32,500 nt of DNA from Symbiodinium natans (lineage: Eukaryota > Sar > Dinophyceae > Suessiales > Symbiodiniaceae): contig CAJNDS010002590.1 in NCBI GenBank assembly GCA_905221605.1, positions 448,918-481,417 on the forward strand, given 5' to 3'. A program made the position numbers and the translations under genes. The notes under the pieces were generated by a model. It saw only the letters and a program-made list of their open reading frames with translations. It was not told where the DNA came from and ran no database searches. This document shows, piece by piece, positions 23,408-32,408 of this stretch (positions within the stretch are counted from its first letter, which is position 1; each line of letters starts with the position of its first letter).

Positions 23408-23446
23408 GGGATGTTCCCCCTTCTACTAACAGCTCCTTAGTAGGGG
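23408..23446. mobile_element. MITE-like element, left half only
   Basis: GGGATGTTCCCCCTTCTAC then CTAACAGCTCCTTAGTAGG, running straight into a TTTAGGG block (23447-23495). It appears to be cut by, or fused to, the telomeric repeat. It lies 15 bp upstream of the ATG of candidate kinase exon 1. Confidence 0.55.
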
Positions 23447-23495
23447 TTAGGGTTTAGGGTTTAGGGTGTAGGGTTTAGGGTTTAGGGTTTAGGGT

Positions 23496-23603
23496 GGGAT
23501 GTTCCCCCTTGAACTGTGAGTCACTAACAGCCCTTTCAATAGGGATTCTCATAGGGGGTACTAGAACCCCTATGAGGGACTGTGAGTATGAGGGGGAGCA
23601 TCC
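23496..23603. mobile_element. MITE-like element, full copy
   Basis: GGGATGTTCCCCCTT at the left, GAGGGGGAGCATCC at the right. The inner arms ACTGTGAG and a second inverted pair around CCTATGAG give a strong hairpin. Immediately preceded by a telomeric block. Confidence 0.6.
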
Positions 23604-23813
23604 TAAGCCTCAGGGCTCAAGGGAGTATGACGCGTGGTTTTGGTTCGGGTTTTGCGGTTGAGGGCCGAGGGTTCAAGGGTCCAGGGCTGAAGGCTTTCTC
23701 GCTACCCTAAACGTACCCTCGCGACCGCAAAAAAAAAGAACCGCTAAACCTCGAAATGCCCATTCTCTGCACTGCACACATCAACCTTAACAATCGAAAC
23801 TTGGGAGATTGCC

Positions 23814-24310
23814 CCTAAACCCTAAACCCTAAACCCTAAACCCTAAACCCTAAACCCTAAACCCTAAACCCTAAACCCTAAACCCTAAACCCTAAACCCT
23901 AAACCCTAAACCGCACATCAAAAGAGATCTACCAAATCCGACTCGGAGGTTCACTGGTGCTTGTACAGGTAGGGCTGTAGGTCGGCCAACTAAGGTTCTC
24001 ATCTCTTTGCAGGCACGTGTATCCCAACTTACAGCTACCCATGATCCTGCAAGTAGACCCTGAACAACTTAAGCCCTAAACCCCAACCCCTAAATCCTAA
24101 ACCCCAAACCCTGAACCCTGAACCCTAAACCCTAAACCCGCGGCTCCTGCGACAACAGGCTTGCGGAGTCTTTCCGGAGCGCGGCGCCCAACACGGCGCA
24201 CGTGGCGCAGACCAAAGCTTTCCTGATCACAGCTAGTACTGCTCTTGTTTTGGGGTTTAGGGTTTAGGGTTTAGAGTTTAGGGTTTAGGGTTTAGGGTTT
24301 AGGGTTTAGG
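23814..24310. repeat. CCCTAAA and TTTAGGG arrays
   Basis: CCCTAAA at 23814-23912 and 24105-24138; TTTAGGG at 24253-24310. They bracket the candidate exon 24138-24222. 24310-24860 is unique DNA with a CACACA tract and no convincing gene. Confidence 0.9.
24138..24222 (-). CDS. Candidate exon upstream of the kinase exons
   Basis: Acceptor ATCAG|G. The frame reads KALVCATCAVLGAALRK and then DSASLLSQEPR, with donor CGG|GTTTAGGG at the repeat edge. Strongly GC3-rich and set between CCCTAAA (left) and TTTAGGG (right) blocks, as the kinase exons are. It may be an N-terminal kinase exon or belong to another minus-strand gene. Confidence 0.45.
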
Positions 24311-24864
24311 GCCGAGAGAATCCATTTGTAGTACCACCATAGAATTAGGTAACCAGAAACACCCACTTTCGGACTGCTCTTTAGGGTCTTGGTAGCCTTG
24401 TAATAAGGGTACCCTTTTCGGGCTTGGCTGCTTTATAAAGGGAACTAGAAACAAAAAGGGCTACCAAGGGGGTCTAGGCTTAATTCGGGTTTTCAGTTTA
24501 GGGAAAAGCAGGTAGCCACAATGGCGGTAAGGGGCATTTTTGTAGCAGGATTATCATAATATGACAAGGGTGCCCTTTTGCTGGATACTGCACAAGTGAA
24601 CCCCAGAACCACAAAAAAGGACCACTGGGGTAATTACAAAGTACAAAACACACACACACATGTGTGGTCATTGCTCCAAAAGATAGTCCCTTTGGGGGTC
24701 CTTATTGTAAGGCGGGGCCCCCCCTCTCATTTAGGGTACCCAAAGAAGAACCCCAGTTGTGCGAACTGACCATATAAGTTGCCGGAGACTGACACCGCCC
24801 CTGGCTTTTCCTCATTGGGTTCCCTCCCTTAGTTCCTTGACTAGACCCAAAACCCAAAACCCCT

Positions 24865-25138
24865 AAACCTGAAACCCGAAACCCTAAACCCTAAACCCTA
24901 AACCCCAAACCCTGGGCAAGGTTCCCCTGTAAGCATTTCAGCTTGAGAGGTGGAAACATGTCGTTTCGGTGTACATGTACACCATGAAGGTTCCTTTGTC
25001 CCCGACACGTGTGGCCACTTTTGGTGAATCTGGGTGTAGGGTTAGGGTTTGGGGTTTAGGGTTGAGGGTTCAGGTCTTAGGGTTTGTGGGGCAGGGTTTC
25101 GGGTTTCGGGTTTCGGGTTTCGGGTCTAGGGTTTAGGG
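24865..25138. repeat. CCCTAAA block and TTTCGGG/TTTAGGG block
   Basis: CCCTAAA/CCCGAAA at 24862-24915 and TTTAGGG with a TTTCGGG run at 25036-25138. Confidence 0.85.
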
Positions 25139-25443
25139 AATCAACCCTGCCTTTCCTTCAAAGACGAGCCGAGCACAAAGCCCTCTGTTCTTAGCACTCG
25201 CTTTGAGCCGCGTGGGACATGTGAGTAGCTCCCTACATCAAGGTCCCTTTTTGGGTCCTCCCCAAAAGGACCCACCGCCCCCACCAGAAGGGACCCTAAC
25301 CCCCGCCCCCTACCCGACGGGGGCTGGCGTGAGGTTCTGAGCTGCAAGGCGTGGCTGCATTCGTCCCTTGCTGCGTTTGGGTGTCCGTTTTGGCGCCTGG
25401 GCTTTTGTGCTGGTCGGGCTTTCAGGGAACGCTTGCATCTCTC

Positions 25444-25692
25444 ATGGAGAAAATTCGAGGCACAAGAGTTTCGACAATTGTCAAATTTCAGCCTCCGAGG
25501 AAAAATGAAGACATACAGTACCTCCCGAAGGGGCTTTTGTTTACCTCAGCATTATACCATAAAACCCTCAGCCGAAACCCGAAACCTGTCTTCCGAGCTG
25601 GAGAGCCGAGATTCCACATCATGGCGCGCCCAGCGAAGGCAGGGTCGGATAGCGCGAAAAAAAGGTTCTCAGACAACAGATCTGGATTTTAA
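25444..25692 (+). CDS. Unrecognised 82-codon ORF in a repeat-free interval
   Basis: ATG-initiated frame starting MEKIRGTRVSTIVKF, passing RFHIMARPAKAGSDS and ending NRSGF; basic, with no hydrophobic segment. It lies in a 600-bp interval (25140-25740) without telomeric units. Overlapping frames on both strands are also open, so coding status is uncertain. No homology recognised. Confidence 0.2.
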   Translation: MEKIRGTRVSTIVKFQPPRKNEDIQYLPKGLLFTSALYHKTLSRNPKPVFRAGEPRFHIMARPAKAGSDSAKKRFSDNRSGF

Positions 25693-25740
25693 GCTGCAGT
25701 GGCTGCGCCAGTTCTCCGGATGAACCCGAAACACCTAAGC

Positions 25741-26060
25741 TCCTAAACCCTAAACCCTAAACCCTAAACACCTAAACACCTAAACACCTAAGATCCAAGC
25801 CCGACCTCCCTGAGAAGTTCCGAGCCCTACAACTCTTGAAGCACCCTAACTGCCATTCAGACCATGAGCCAACCGCTACAACCTACAACTCTTGAAGCCA
25901 TACACCTCTAGAGTCCCGACATCGCCCCCAACACGAACTCATCTAAGGGTTTAGGGTTTAGGGTTTAGGGTTTAGGGTTTAGGGTTTAGGGTTTAGGGTT
26001 TAGGGTTTAGGGTTTAGGCTACGAAGCCTTCAACCCCCCTAAAGAGCCCTTAGAATCCTG
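25741..26060. repeat. CCCTAAA/CACCTAAA and TTTAGGG blocks
   Basis: CCCTAAA with CACCTAAA at 25743-25792; ten TTTAGGG at about 25948-26018. Between them CTACAACTCTTGAAGC is repeated twice. Confidence 0.85.
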
Positions 26061-26088
26061 AACCCCAAAAGCCCTAAAGGGTTGTGTT

Positions 26089-26217
26089 TTCCCCCTTATG
26101 CTAACAGTTTAGGGTTTAGGGTTTAGGGTTTAGGGTTTAGGGTTTAGGGTTTAGGGTTTAGGGATTGTAATACCCCTTAATATAATCAAGGACTGTTAGC
26201 ATAAGGGGGAACATCCC
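26089..26217. mobile_element. MITE-like element split by a telomeric block (copy with perfect 19-bp TIRs)
   Basis: Left arm TTCCCCCTTATGCTAACAG (26089-26107) is the exact reverse complement of the right arm (26193-26211), followed by CATCCC. Between the arms, starting directly after the left arm, lie exactly eight TTTAGGG units (26108-26163). No ORF, so non-autonomous. Confidence 0.7.
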
Positions 26218-26263
26218 AACCTATACTACTGATACCCCGACAGCCCTAAACGTATCTGCTTTC

Positions 26264-26703
26264 TAACCCTAAACCCTAACCCTAAACCCTAAACCCCAAA
26301 CCCCAAACCCTAAACCCTAAACCCTAAACCCTAAACCCTAAACCCTAAACCCTAAACCCTAAACCCTAAACCCTAAACCCTAGCCAGAAGGAGTTTCGGG
26401 TGAAGCCACGGACTCCGTGGGTCCTCCGGAGGCCGGGTGCCTGGGTAAGGAGCTCTTTGGGGCTTCGGGTTTGGGGTTTAGGGTTTAGGGTTTAGGGTGT
26501 AGGGTTTGGGGTTCAAGGGTTTAAGGGTTTTAGGGGCTTAAGGACTTGAAGGTTTGGGGTTTTCAGGGTTCAAGGGTTGAGGGGCTTAAGGGTTCAAGGG
26601 TTTACGGGTTCAATGGTTTACCGGGTTTAAGGGTTTAAGGGTTTAAGGGTTTAAGGGTTTAGGGTTTAGGGTTTAGGGTTTAGGGTTTAGGGTTTAGGGT
26701 TTA
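26264..26703. repeat. CCCTAAA array, island, TTTAGGG/TTTAAGGG array
   Basis: CCCTAAA at 26264-26380 and TTTAGGG/TTTAAGGG at 26467-26703. The GC-rich island at 26383-26460 reads open on both strands (plus KEFRVKPRTPWVLRR before GTAAGG) and was not called. Confidence 0.88.
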
Positions 26704-26814
26704 CTTGGGGTTCATGGTCTGCGAATAGGGGGTTCGTGGGCTCTGTGGCCTTTGAAGGCTTTTGGGGTGGGGGTCTACGCTGTAGGCTTCCAGTCTTGTA
26801 GAGGCTTGTTCACC

Positions 26815-27340
26815 TAAACCCTAAACCCTAAACCCTAAACCCTAAACCCTACACCCTACACCCCAAACCCTGAACCCTAAACTCTAAACCCTAAACCCTC
26901 AAACTCCCAACCAGCTCCCAAATGCTGGAAGGAAGCCGCGGGCTTCCCCAAAAAGGGTGCTGCTTGTTGACTGCTTCGTGGGGTTTAGGGTTTAGGGTTT
27001 AGGGTTTAGGGTTTAGGGTTTAGGGTTTAGGGTTTAGGGTTTAGGGTTTAAGGTTTGTGGCTTCGGTTTACGGAGTTTTGTAAGTTCTTGACAGAGGAAT
27101 CGGGGACTAGGTACCTTAAGGCCCATTTCCCTACTTCCAGTTGCATACAAGACCCACTAAGTTACAAGGCTCTAGGCCCTGAACCCCTGAACCCCCCAAA
27201 GTTCCTCAATCCCTAATAGCCCTTACAACTTATACCCCCATAGACCCTGAAATTTTACACCCTAAACCCTTGACCCTGGCTCACCCTAAACCCTAAACCC
27301 TAAACCCCAAACCCTAAACCCGAAACCCTAAACCCTACCA
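26815..27340. repeat. CCCTAAA and TTTAGGG arrays
   Basis: CCCTAAA at 26815-26905, TTTAGGG at 26982-27050 and CCCTAAA at 27285-27338. 27060-27280 is unique without a gene. Confidence 0.9.
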
Positions 27341-27724
27341 CCCAACCCTGGGTTCCTGGCTCTCTCTTCCACGGGCCCTGGCGGCGTCTCTCCGGTTCTC
27401 AAGCTAGACCCAGGAGCAACCTAGGAATAAAAAGGGCGCCCTTTGGTTGTTAAGGGTAAACATCCCTCGACACATAAAAACCAATAGGTTTAGGGTTCAG
27501 AGTTTAGGGTTTAGGGTTTGGAGTTTAGGGTTTGGGGTTTAGGGTTTAGGGTACAGGGTATAGGGTATGGGGTTTGGGGTGTAAGTTGGGATGTTGCCCC
27601 CTTATACTTTTACTAAGTCCTCAATAGGGATTAGAGTACCCCATATTACAGAGTACCCCTTATTACAATCCCTCTGAAGGACTGGTAGTATCAGGGGGAA
27701 CATCCCCCCCGCCCCGCCCCCCCC

Positions 27725-27756
<32 letters not shown>

Positions 27757-28040
27757 AAAGAAGGAACCCTGAACCCGTAAACCCTAAGCCTAAAGAACCC
27801 CGTGACACACGCTTCTGAGACCTGAAGACTCTACAGCACCCCCCGCCCCTCCCCCCCCAAGGCAAAAACAAAAGCAAAACAGCTTACTTATAAACCCTAA
27901 GCAAGCCTCCAACCTACCCGTCGGGCGTAATGACTTCCTTAGAGGGAATCTCCTGTAATTTGCAGCGCTTGTGACTTAAGATTGTAATATTGACATAGGT
28001 TTCGGGGCGTTGTTTCGAGTGTGGTTGTCTAAAACCCAAG
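27340..28040. other. Interval without a convincing gene, containing an inverted-repeat element and C-tracts
   Basis: TTTAGGG/TTTGGGG at 27487-27580, the element at 27588-27706 and 21 C at 27726-27746 followed by an A-tract. The Gly-rich minus ORF across this is homopolymer translation. Confidence 0.65.
27588..27706. mobile_element. MITE-like element, full copy
   Basis: Starts GGGATGTTGCCCCCTTATAC and ends with the diverged inverted counterpart GTATCAGGGGGAACATCCC. The interior is AT-richer and non-coding (about 119 bp). A 21-C tract follows shortly after. Confidence 0.65.
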
Positions 28041-28069
28041 ATCTTGGATCCCATGGATGTGCTGGTAAC

Positions 28070-28345
28070 TCGCATGTTCTTATCGTCGTGTGGGCGGCAT
28101 GGATGCTCCGGCCTCCGGATGCTCAGCGTTGATACCGTGGGGTTTAGGGTTTAGGGTTTAGGGTTTAGGGTTTAGGGTTTGGGGTTTGGGGTTTAGGGGA
28201 TGCTCCGCCCACTGGACGCTCTGCATGGACGTCCTTATCGTGCGAGCTTGGATGCTCGAGCCAATGCACGCACTGGCAACATGGACGCTCTTCTCGTGCG
28301 GGCATGGACGCTCTGGCAATAAGGTGGAGAGTACACTGTACAATG
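28070..28345. repeat. GGAYGCTC minisatellite interrupted by a telomeric block
   Basis: Imperfect repeats of CATGGAYGCTC with CTTATCGTGYGGGC spacers recur across 28075-28325. A TTTAGGG/TTTGGGG block (28139-28197) sits within them. The minus ORF 28158-28343 is translation of this repeat. Confidence 0.7.
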
Positions 28346-28624
28346 TAAAGTGATTGAAAGGCAGGAAAACTTACACAGACGACGGATTTGGCTACGCAAA
28401 CCCGTCAAAGAAACGACTCAGGCAGCAAACTGGACATGTTGAAAAAAAACACAAAAGCATGGCAACGTAATTGAGGCCTGCTATGCCACCCCAAAACGAT
28501 GCGCTGAAGCACGCCCGTCTGCGTAACCTAACCCTAAAGGGCCCTTAATAAACCTAAGGACTAAGGACATATTCAGGCTTTAAGGACTCTATCATGAAGC
28601 AGTACAGAAGACAAGATCCTAACA
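28346..28624. other. Unique interval, nothing identified
   Basis: AT-moderate, with no telomeric array and no ORF with support. Confidence 0.5.
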
Positions 28625-28930
28625 GCCCTAACCCTAAACCCTAAACCCTAAACCCTAAACCCTAAACCCTAAACCCTAAACCCTAAACCCTAAACCCTAA
28701 ACCCTAAACCCTAAACCCTAAACCCTAAACCCTAAACCCTAAACCCAAACTCTAAACTTCACGTTTAAAACAAAAGCGCCAAAGAATGTCCAAGTAAGGC
28801 AGGTTTCAACCCTGGGAGACCTTGGGGGGGAGGGGGTTCGAGCTTGGGATCTGTATGCTTCAATTCAAGGGCTTGGGAAAGTTTAGGGTTTAGGGTTTAG
28901 GGTTTCGGGTTTAGGGTTTAGGGTTTAAGC
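28625..28930. repeat. Long CCCTAAA array and TTTAGGG block
   Basis: About seventeen near-perfect CCCTAAA units (28629-28747); TTTAGGG at 28880-28928. Confidence 0.92.
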
Positions 28931-29183
28931 TTTAGGTTTCGGCTTGAGGGCTTAGGGCTTCGGAAGCTGCTGTCCCTCTTTGGGGGAGACCTGAGGCCTG
29001 AGTATTCGAGCTCCTTTCGGGAAGGTCCTCTTTACAAAGGGTTCCAAGAAAAAACCTACCAGGATGGGCCATGAGGCCCTATCATCCCCATAATCACTAT
29101 AAAAGGGCCTTTCGTAAGGGTTATAGGGCCTACTAGCCCGGTACCTGCCAGAACACCCTGATTCAGAACAGCCCCCTCCCCCC

Positions 29184-29910
29184 AAACCCTAAACCCTAAA
29201 CCCTAAGCCCTAAACCCTAAACCCCAAACCCTAAACCCTAAACTCCACCCAGGGCTCGCGCTTCTCCTGCTTCTTCTTTGGCGACCCCTTGCGCAAGGCC
29301 AAGCTTGCTATTTTGTTATATAGGGTTTAGGGTTTAGGGTGTGGATAAGCTGAGTTCGCTGAAAACGGCCTTCCCTACTTCTGAGGGCGGCGCGAGGACA
29401 AAGCAGCACCCAGGATTTGGGGTAAGGGTCTCGACGTTTTGGGAATTTAGGGCGTTTCAGGATCTAGGATAAGGCACTGTAGACACCCTTAGTGACCTCG
29501 GTGGGAGGCGTCTGTCAAAGCTGGGAAGGCTCTGCGGTGTACTCGAGTCCTTCTCGGAATTCCAGGCATCCACTCCACCCTACTGTCAGAGCTCTGGTGT
29601 AGACAGTTGGGATTCAAGATTCAACCCTAACCCTAAACCCTAAACTCTAAACCCTAAAACCTAAACCCCTAATCAGACACAAGCGCCGGGTTCAGCCGGG
29701 CTGGGACCATCGCCGCATATCCCCCCCCCCCCCCCACTCGTCGCGGTCAGAGGTAAGAAAGAGATGAGCTAAGGTTAGGGTTTAGGGTTTAGGGTTAGGG
29801 TTTATGGTTTAGGGTTTAGGGTTCAGGGTTCAGGGTTCAGGGTTCAGGGTTGAGGGTTGAGGGTTGAGGGTTGAGGGTTTAGGGTTTAGGGTTTAGGGTT
29901 TAGGGTTTAT
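29184..29910. repeat. Telomeric-type blocks with TTCAGGG and TTGAGGG runs
   Basis: CCCTAAA at 29184-29245, CCCTAA/CCCTAAA at 29624-29670, C-tract at 29720-29736, then TTTAGGG-TTCAGGG-TTGAGGG-TTTAGGG sub-blocks at 29775-29910. 29345-29620 is unique with no gene called. Confidence 0.85.
29249..29303 (-). CDS. Candidate basic exon (possible nuclear localisation sequence)
   Basis: Acceptor GCAAG|C. Encodes LALRKGSPKKKQEKREPW before GT donor TGG|GTGGAG, phase 0. The SPKKK cluster resembles a classical monopartite nuclear localisation signal (inference). Set between telomeric blocks. Confidence 0.45.
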
Positions 29911-30307
29911 GCTACTGTGAGCCTGCAACGCCTCGAGACCCGAAACACCGAATTCAACCCTTCTACCCCTCAAGCCCTAGAAAACCCTAAGCCCCCAAAC
30001 CGCCCACTGCTTAGCAGATATAAGCCCTGCAAACCGCGCAGCCTCTTAACCCCCCTAGTTTAATCCTCAGGACCCGTCAGAAACCCTCAAACCCCTCAAG
30101 CCCCCAAAGCCCCAACAAAAACCAGAACCAAAATCCTGTACACCCGGAAACCACGAACCCCTGGACCCAAACCTAAGCACTAAGCCAGAACCCCGCAACC
30201 CCAAATCCGTAAACATCTCCTGAGCCGTAATGACCCTATCGACCCTGCTACTTCTAAACCCGAAGCCACCCGAATTATAGCCCCTAACCCTGAGTCCCCA
30301 GAAGCCC

Positions 30308-30445
30308 TTAGCCGCTCCCCAGAGCCGCAACAAGCCTCCGCCCAGCCACGCCGCGCTGCGCGGACGCGGGGCGCGAGTGCCTCAGAAGGCCGAAGCTACC
30401 GAAGGCTTCTCCGGAAGAGGAGAGAAGATGGGAAGCAAGAATCAT
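30308..30445 (-). CDS. Short ATG-initiated ORF, possible first exon
   Basis: Begins at an ATG with MILASHLLSSSGEAFGSFG, continues through an Arg/Ala-rich stretch (RPASAQRGVAGRRLVAA) and stops at TAA; 45 codons. Hydroxylated and basic composition without acidic residues after the start resembles a targeting peptide (inference). High GC. It may be the start exon of a gene upstream of the kinase. No downstream join established. Confidence 0.35.
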   Translation of the reverse strand: MILASHLLSSSGEAFGSFGLLRHSRPASAQRGVAGRRLVAALGSG

Positions 30446-30815
30446 TAAGGGTCTATGGGGTCTAGGGTCTAGGGTGTGGGGTTTCAGATATCGGGCTTTG
30501 GGGTTTGGGGTGGTTCCTAGTTCATGGTTGGGAGAATGTTAAAAATTTGAAATGTTATTGCTTATAGGGTTTAAGTACCCTTACACATGCAAAATGGTAC
30601 ACAACCATGACAAAGGTTCAGAGTGTGGGTTCAAAGTTGAGGGGTTGAGGGTTTGGTCCCAGGGACTTCGGCGGGTTTGAGGTTTTAGGGCTTGGTTCGG
30701 TCAGGCCTTAGCTTTTGTGGACTTGGGGTCGCCGAGATTGGGGGGGAGCTTCAAGGTTTAGGGGTTTAGGGTTTAGGGTTTAGGGTTTAGGGTTTAGGTT
30801 TAGGGTTCAGGGTTG
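30446..30815. repeat. Degenerate repeat and TTTAGGG block
   Basis: GGGTCTAGGG forms near 30450-30510, unique DNA, then TTTAGGG at 30760-30805. The overlapping ORFs at 30800-31024 lack distinguishing features. Confidence 0.7.
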
Positions 30816-31042
30816 AGTGCGTAGTGGGAGATTGAAACGGAGGGCGGGGGCTGGGGGTCGGGTTTCGGGGGTTGAGGGGGTCGGGGTTTGGGTGGACAGT
30901 TTGGGCCTGTACGGCGATGCTTGTACAAACATTCCCGGGATGTCTTTAGGGCAATGTGATGTAGAAACACTCTGCAAAACACCTTCCCCAACAAGATCTT
31001 CTTAGGTCCAATGCAGGAAAGCATAGGTATATAGATATGTGC

Positions 31043-31435
31043 TAAACCCTAAACCCTAAACCCTAAACCCTAAACCCTAAACCCTACATATGCAAACAAA
31101 AATGTGCCTACCCAGTACCTGCCGTCTTCTTGAGCACGGTGCGAGGGAGGCTTCAGGATGTTAAACCCCCCCCCCCCCCCTTAAGCCAAAACACCCTAAA
31201 CCCTAAACCCTAACCCTAAACCCTAAACCCTAAATCCTAAACCCTAAATCCTAAACCCTAAACCCTAAATCCTAACACCCCCTGGGTTCCGTGACCAGCA
31301 CAGCTCTTGCCTGCGGGAGGAGGCTGCCCAAGGAAAGCTTTGGGGTGAGGCAGTTGAGGGCTCAGGGTTTGTAGGGTGTAGGGTTAAGGGTTTAGGGCTT
31401 ATAAACCCTAAACCCTAAACCCTAAACCCACACAT
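31043..31435. repeat. CCCTAAA/CCTAAAT blocks
   Basis: CCCTAAA at 31043-31087 and 31403-31430; CCCTAAA mixed with CCTAAATC at 31193-31275; C-tract at 31167-31180. Confidence 0.85.
31279..31310 (-). CDS. Weak candidate mini-exon (ARAVLVTEPR)
   Basis: CGCAG|GCA, ten codons, GT donor GG|GTGTTAG at the repeat edge. It fits the exon-island pattern but is too short for a firm call. Confidence 0.2.
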
Positions 31436-31800
31436 TGTTTTGTTTGACGGAAGTTGGTTTTTTAATTATTTTTCGTGATGAGTGAAATGCTAATACCGTT
31501 ATCAAAATCAACCACCGATGAACCACGGTGGACCGATGGTTTTGTTCGAACGGACGGTTTTTTTCCGTCGAATCACGGTGGTTTCACGGCTTTTTTAAAC
31601 TCAAAGTCCGATATACAATCTATGAAGTCTTAGTGATTTGGATGATAATTTAATGGAATTCGTAGATGGTTGGGCAAAAAGATATATTGCTTAAAACAAT
31701 AATTGCGATAGAACTTGGCTGAAACTATGTATGGAAAATTTTGCATTTTGGTATATTGGTTGCATTATGGCAAATGTAAAAGGCTTTAAATCTGATGGTC
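31436..31800. other. AT-rich tract of different composition
   Basis: About 365 bp, AT-rich, with repeated ACGGTGG words (31527 and 31573) and a small hairpin around GTTCGAAC/GGACGG. No telomeric units and no long ORF. Possibly a foreign or mobile segment, but no termini were found. Confidence 0.5.
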
Positions 31801-31889
31801 GAGTCTGGGACATCTAGGGTCGGGTGCGGCGCTGTGAGATCCATCAGCTGGAGAGCTTCGGGTATGCGTAGAGCTCAAGGTTCAAATAG

Positions 31890-32130
31890 GGCATAGGGGT
31901 TTAGGGTTTAGGGTTTAGGGGTTTAGGGTTTAGGGGTTTAGGGGTTTAGGGGTTTAGGGGTTTAGGGGTTTAGGGGTTTAGGGGTTTAGGGGGTTAGGGG
32001 TTTAGGGGTTTAGGGGTTTAGGGGGTTAGGGGTTTAGGGGTTTAGGGGTTTAGGGGTTTAGGGGTTTAGGGGTTTAGGGGTTTAGGGGTTTAGGGGTTTA
32101 GGGGTTTCGGGGTTTAGGGTTTAGGGTTTA
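31890..32130 (+). repeat. Long homogeneous TTTAGGGG array
   Basis: About 25 consecutive 8-mers TTTAGGGG with a few GTTAGGGG, edged by TTTAGGG. The longest octamer array here. Confidence 0.92.
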
Positions 32131-32304
32131 ATTAGGGGGTTATTGAGGGGATTTGCGGATACGGGTTTAGGGTTTGGGGATTTAGGGTTGACGTCCAGTT
32201 TCAGAAATCTCCGCCGTGGGGCTTGGAAGGCTTGGACACCCTAAAATCTCACATCCCCGACGTAGCCGTGCCCTCCATGCTCCCCAAGTAGAGGGTCTAA
32301 GGTT

Positions 32305-32408
32305 CAATTAATATGTAACTAATTTATAACGAAAATGAAATTCATATTTAGTTGAACAATTAATATATAACTAATTTATAACGAAAATGAAACTCATATT
32401 TAGTTGAA
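32305..32408. repeat. 52-bp tandem repeat, two copies
   Basis: Copies 32305-32356 and 32357-32408 start CAATTAATAT and end TTTAGTTGAA, differing at two positions. AT-rich, unlike its surroundings. Confidence 0.9.

Noticed and set aside
27602-27877. Gly-rich minus-strand ORF
   Set aside because: Produced by the C-tracts and the inverted-repeat element; poly-Gly core, no conserved feature.
28158-28343. Minus-strand ORF across the minisatellite
   Set aside because: Its sequence is the repeated GGACGCTC units plus LNPKP from the telomeric block.
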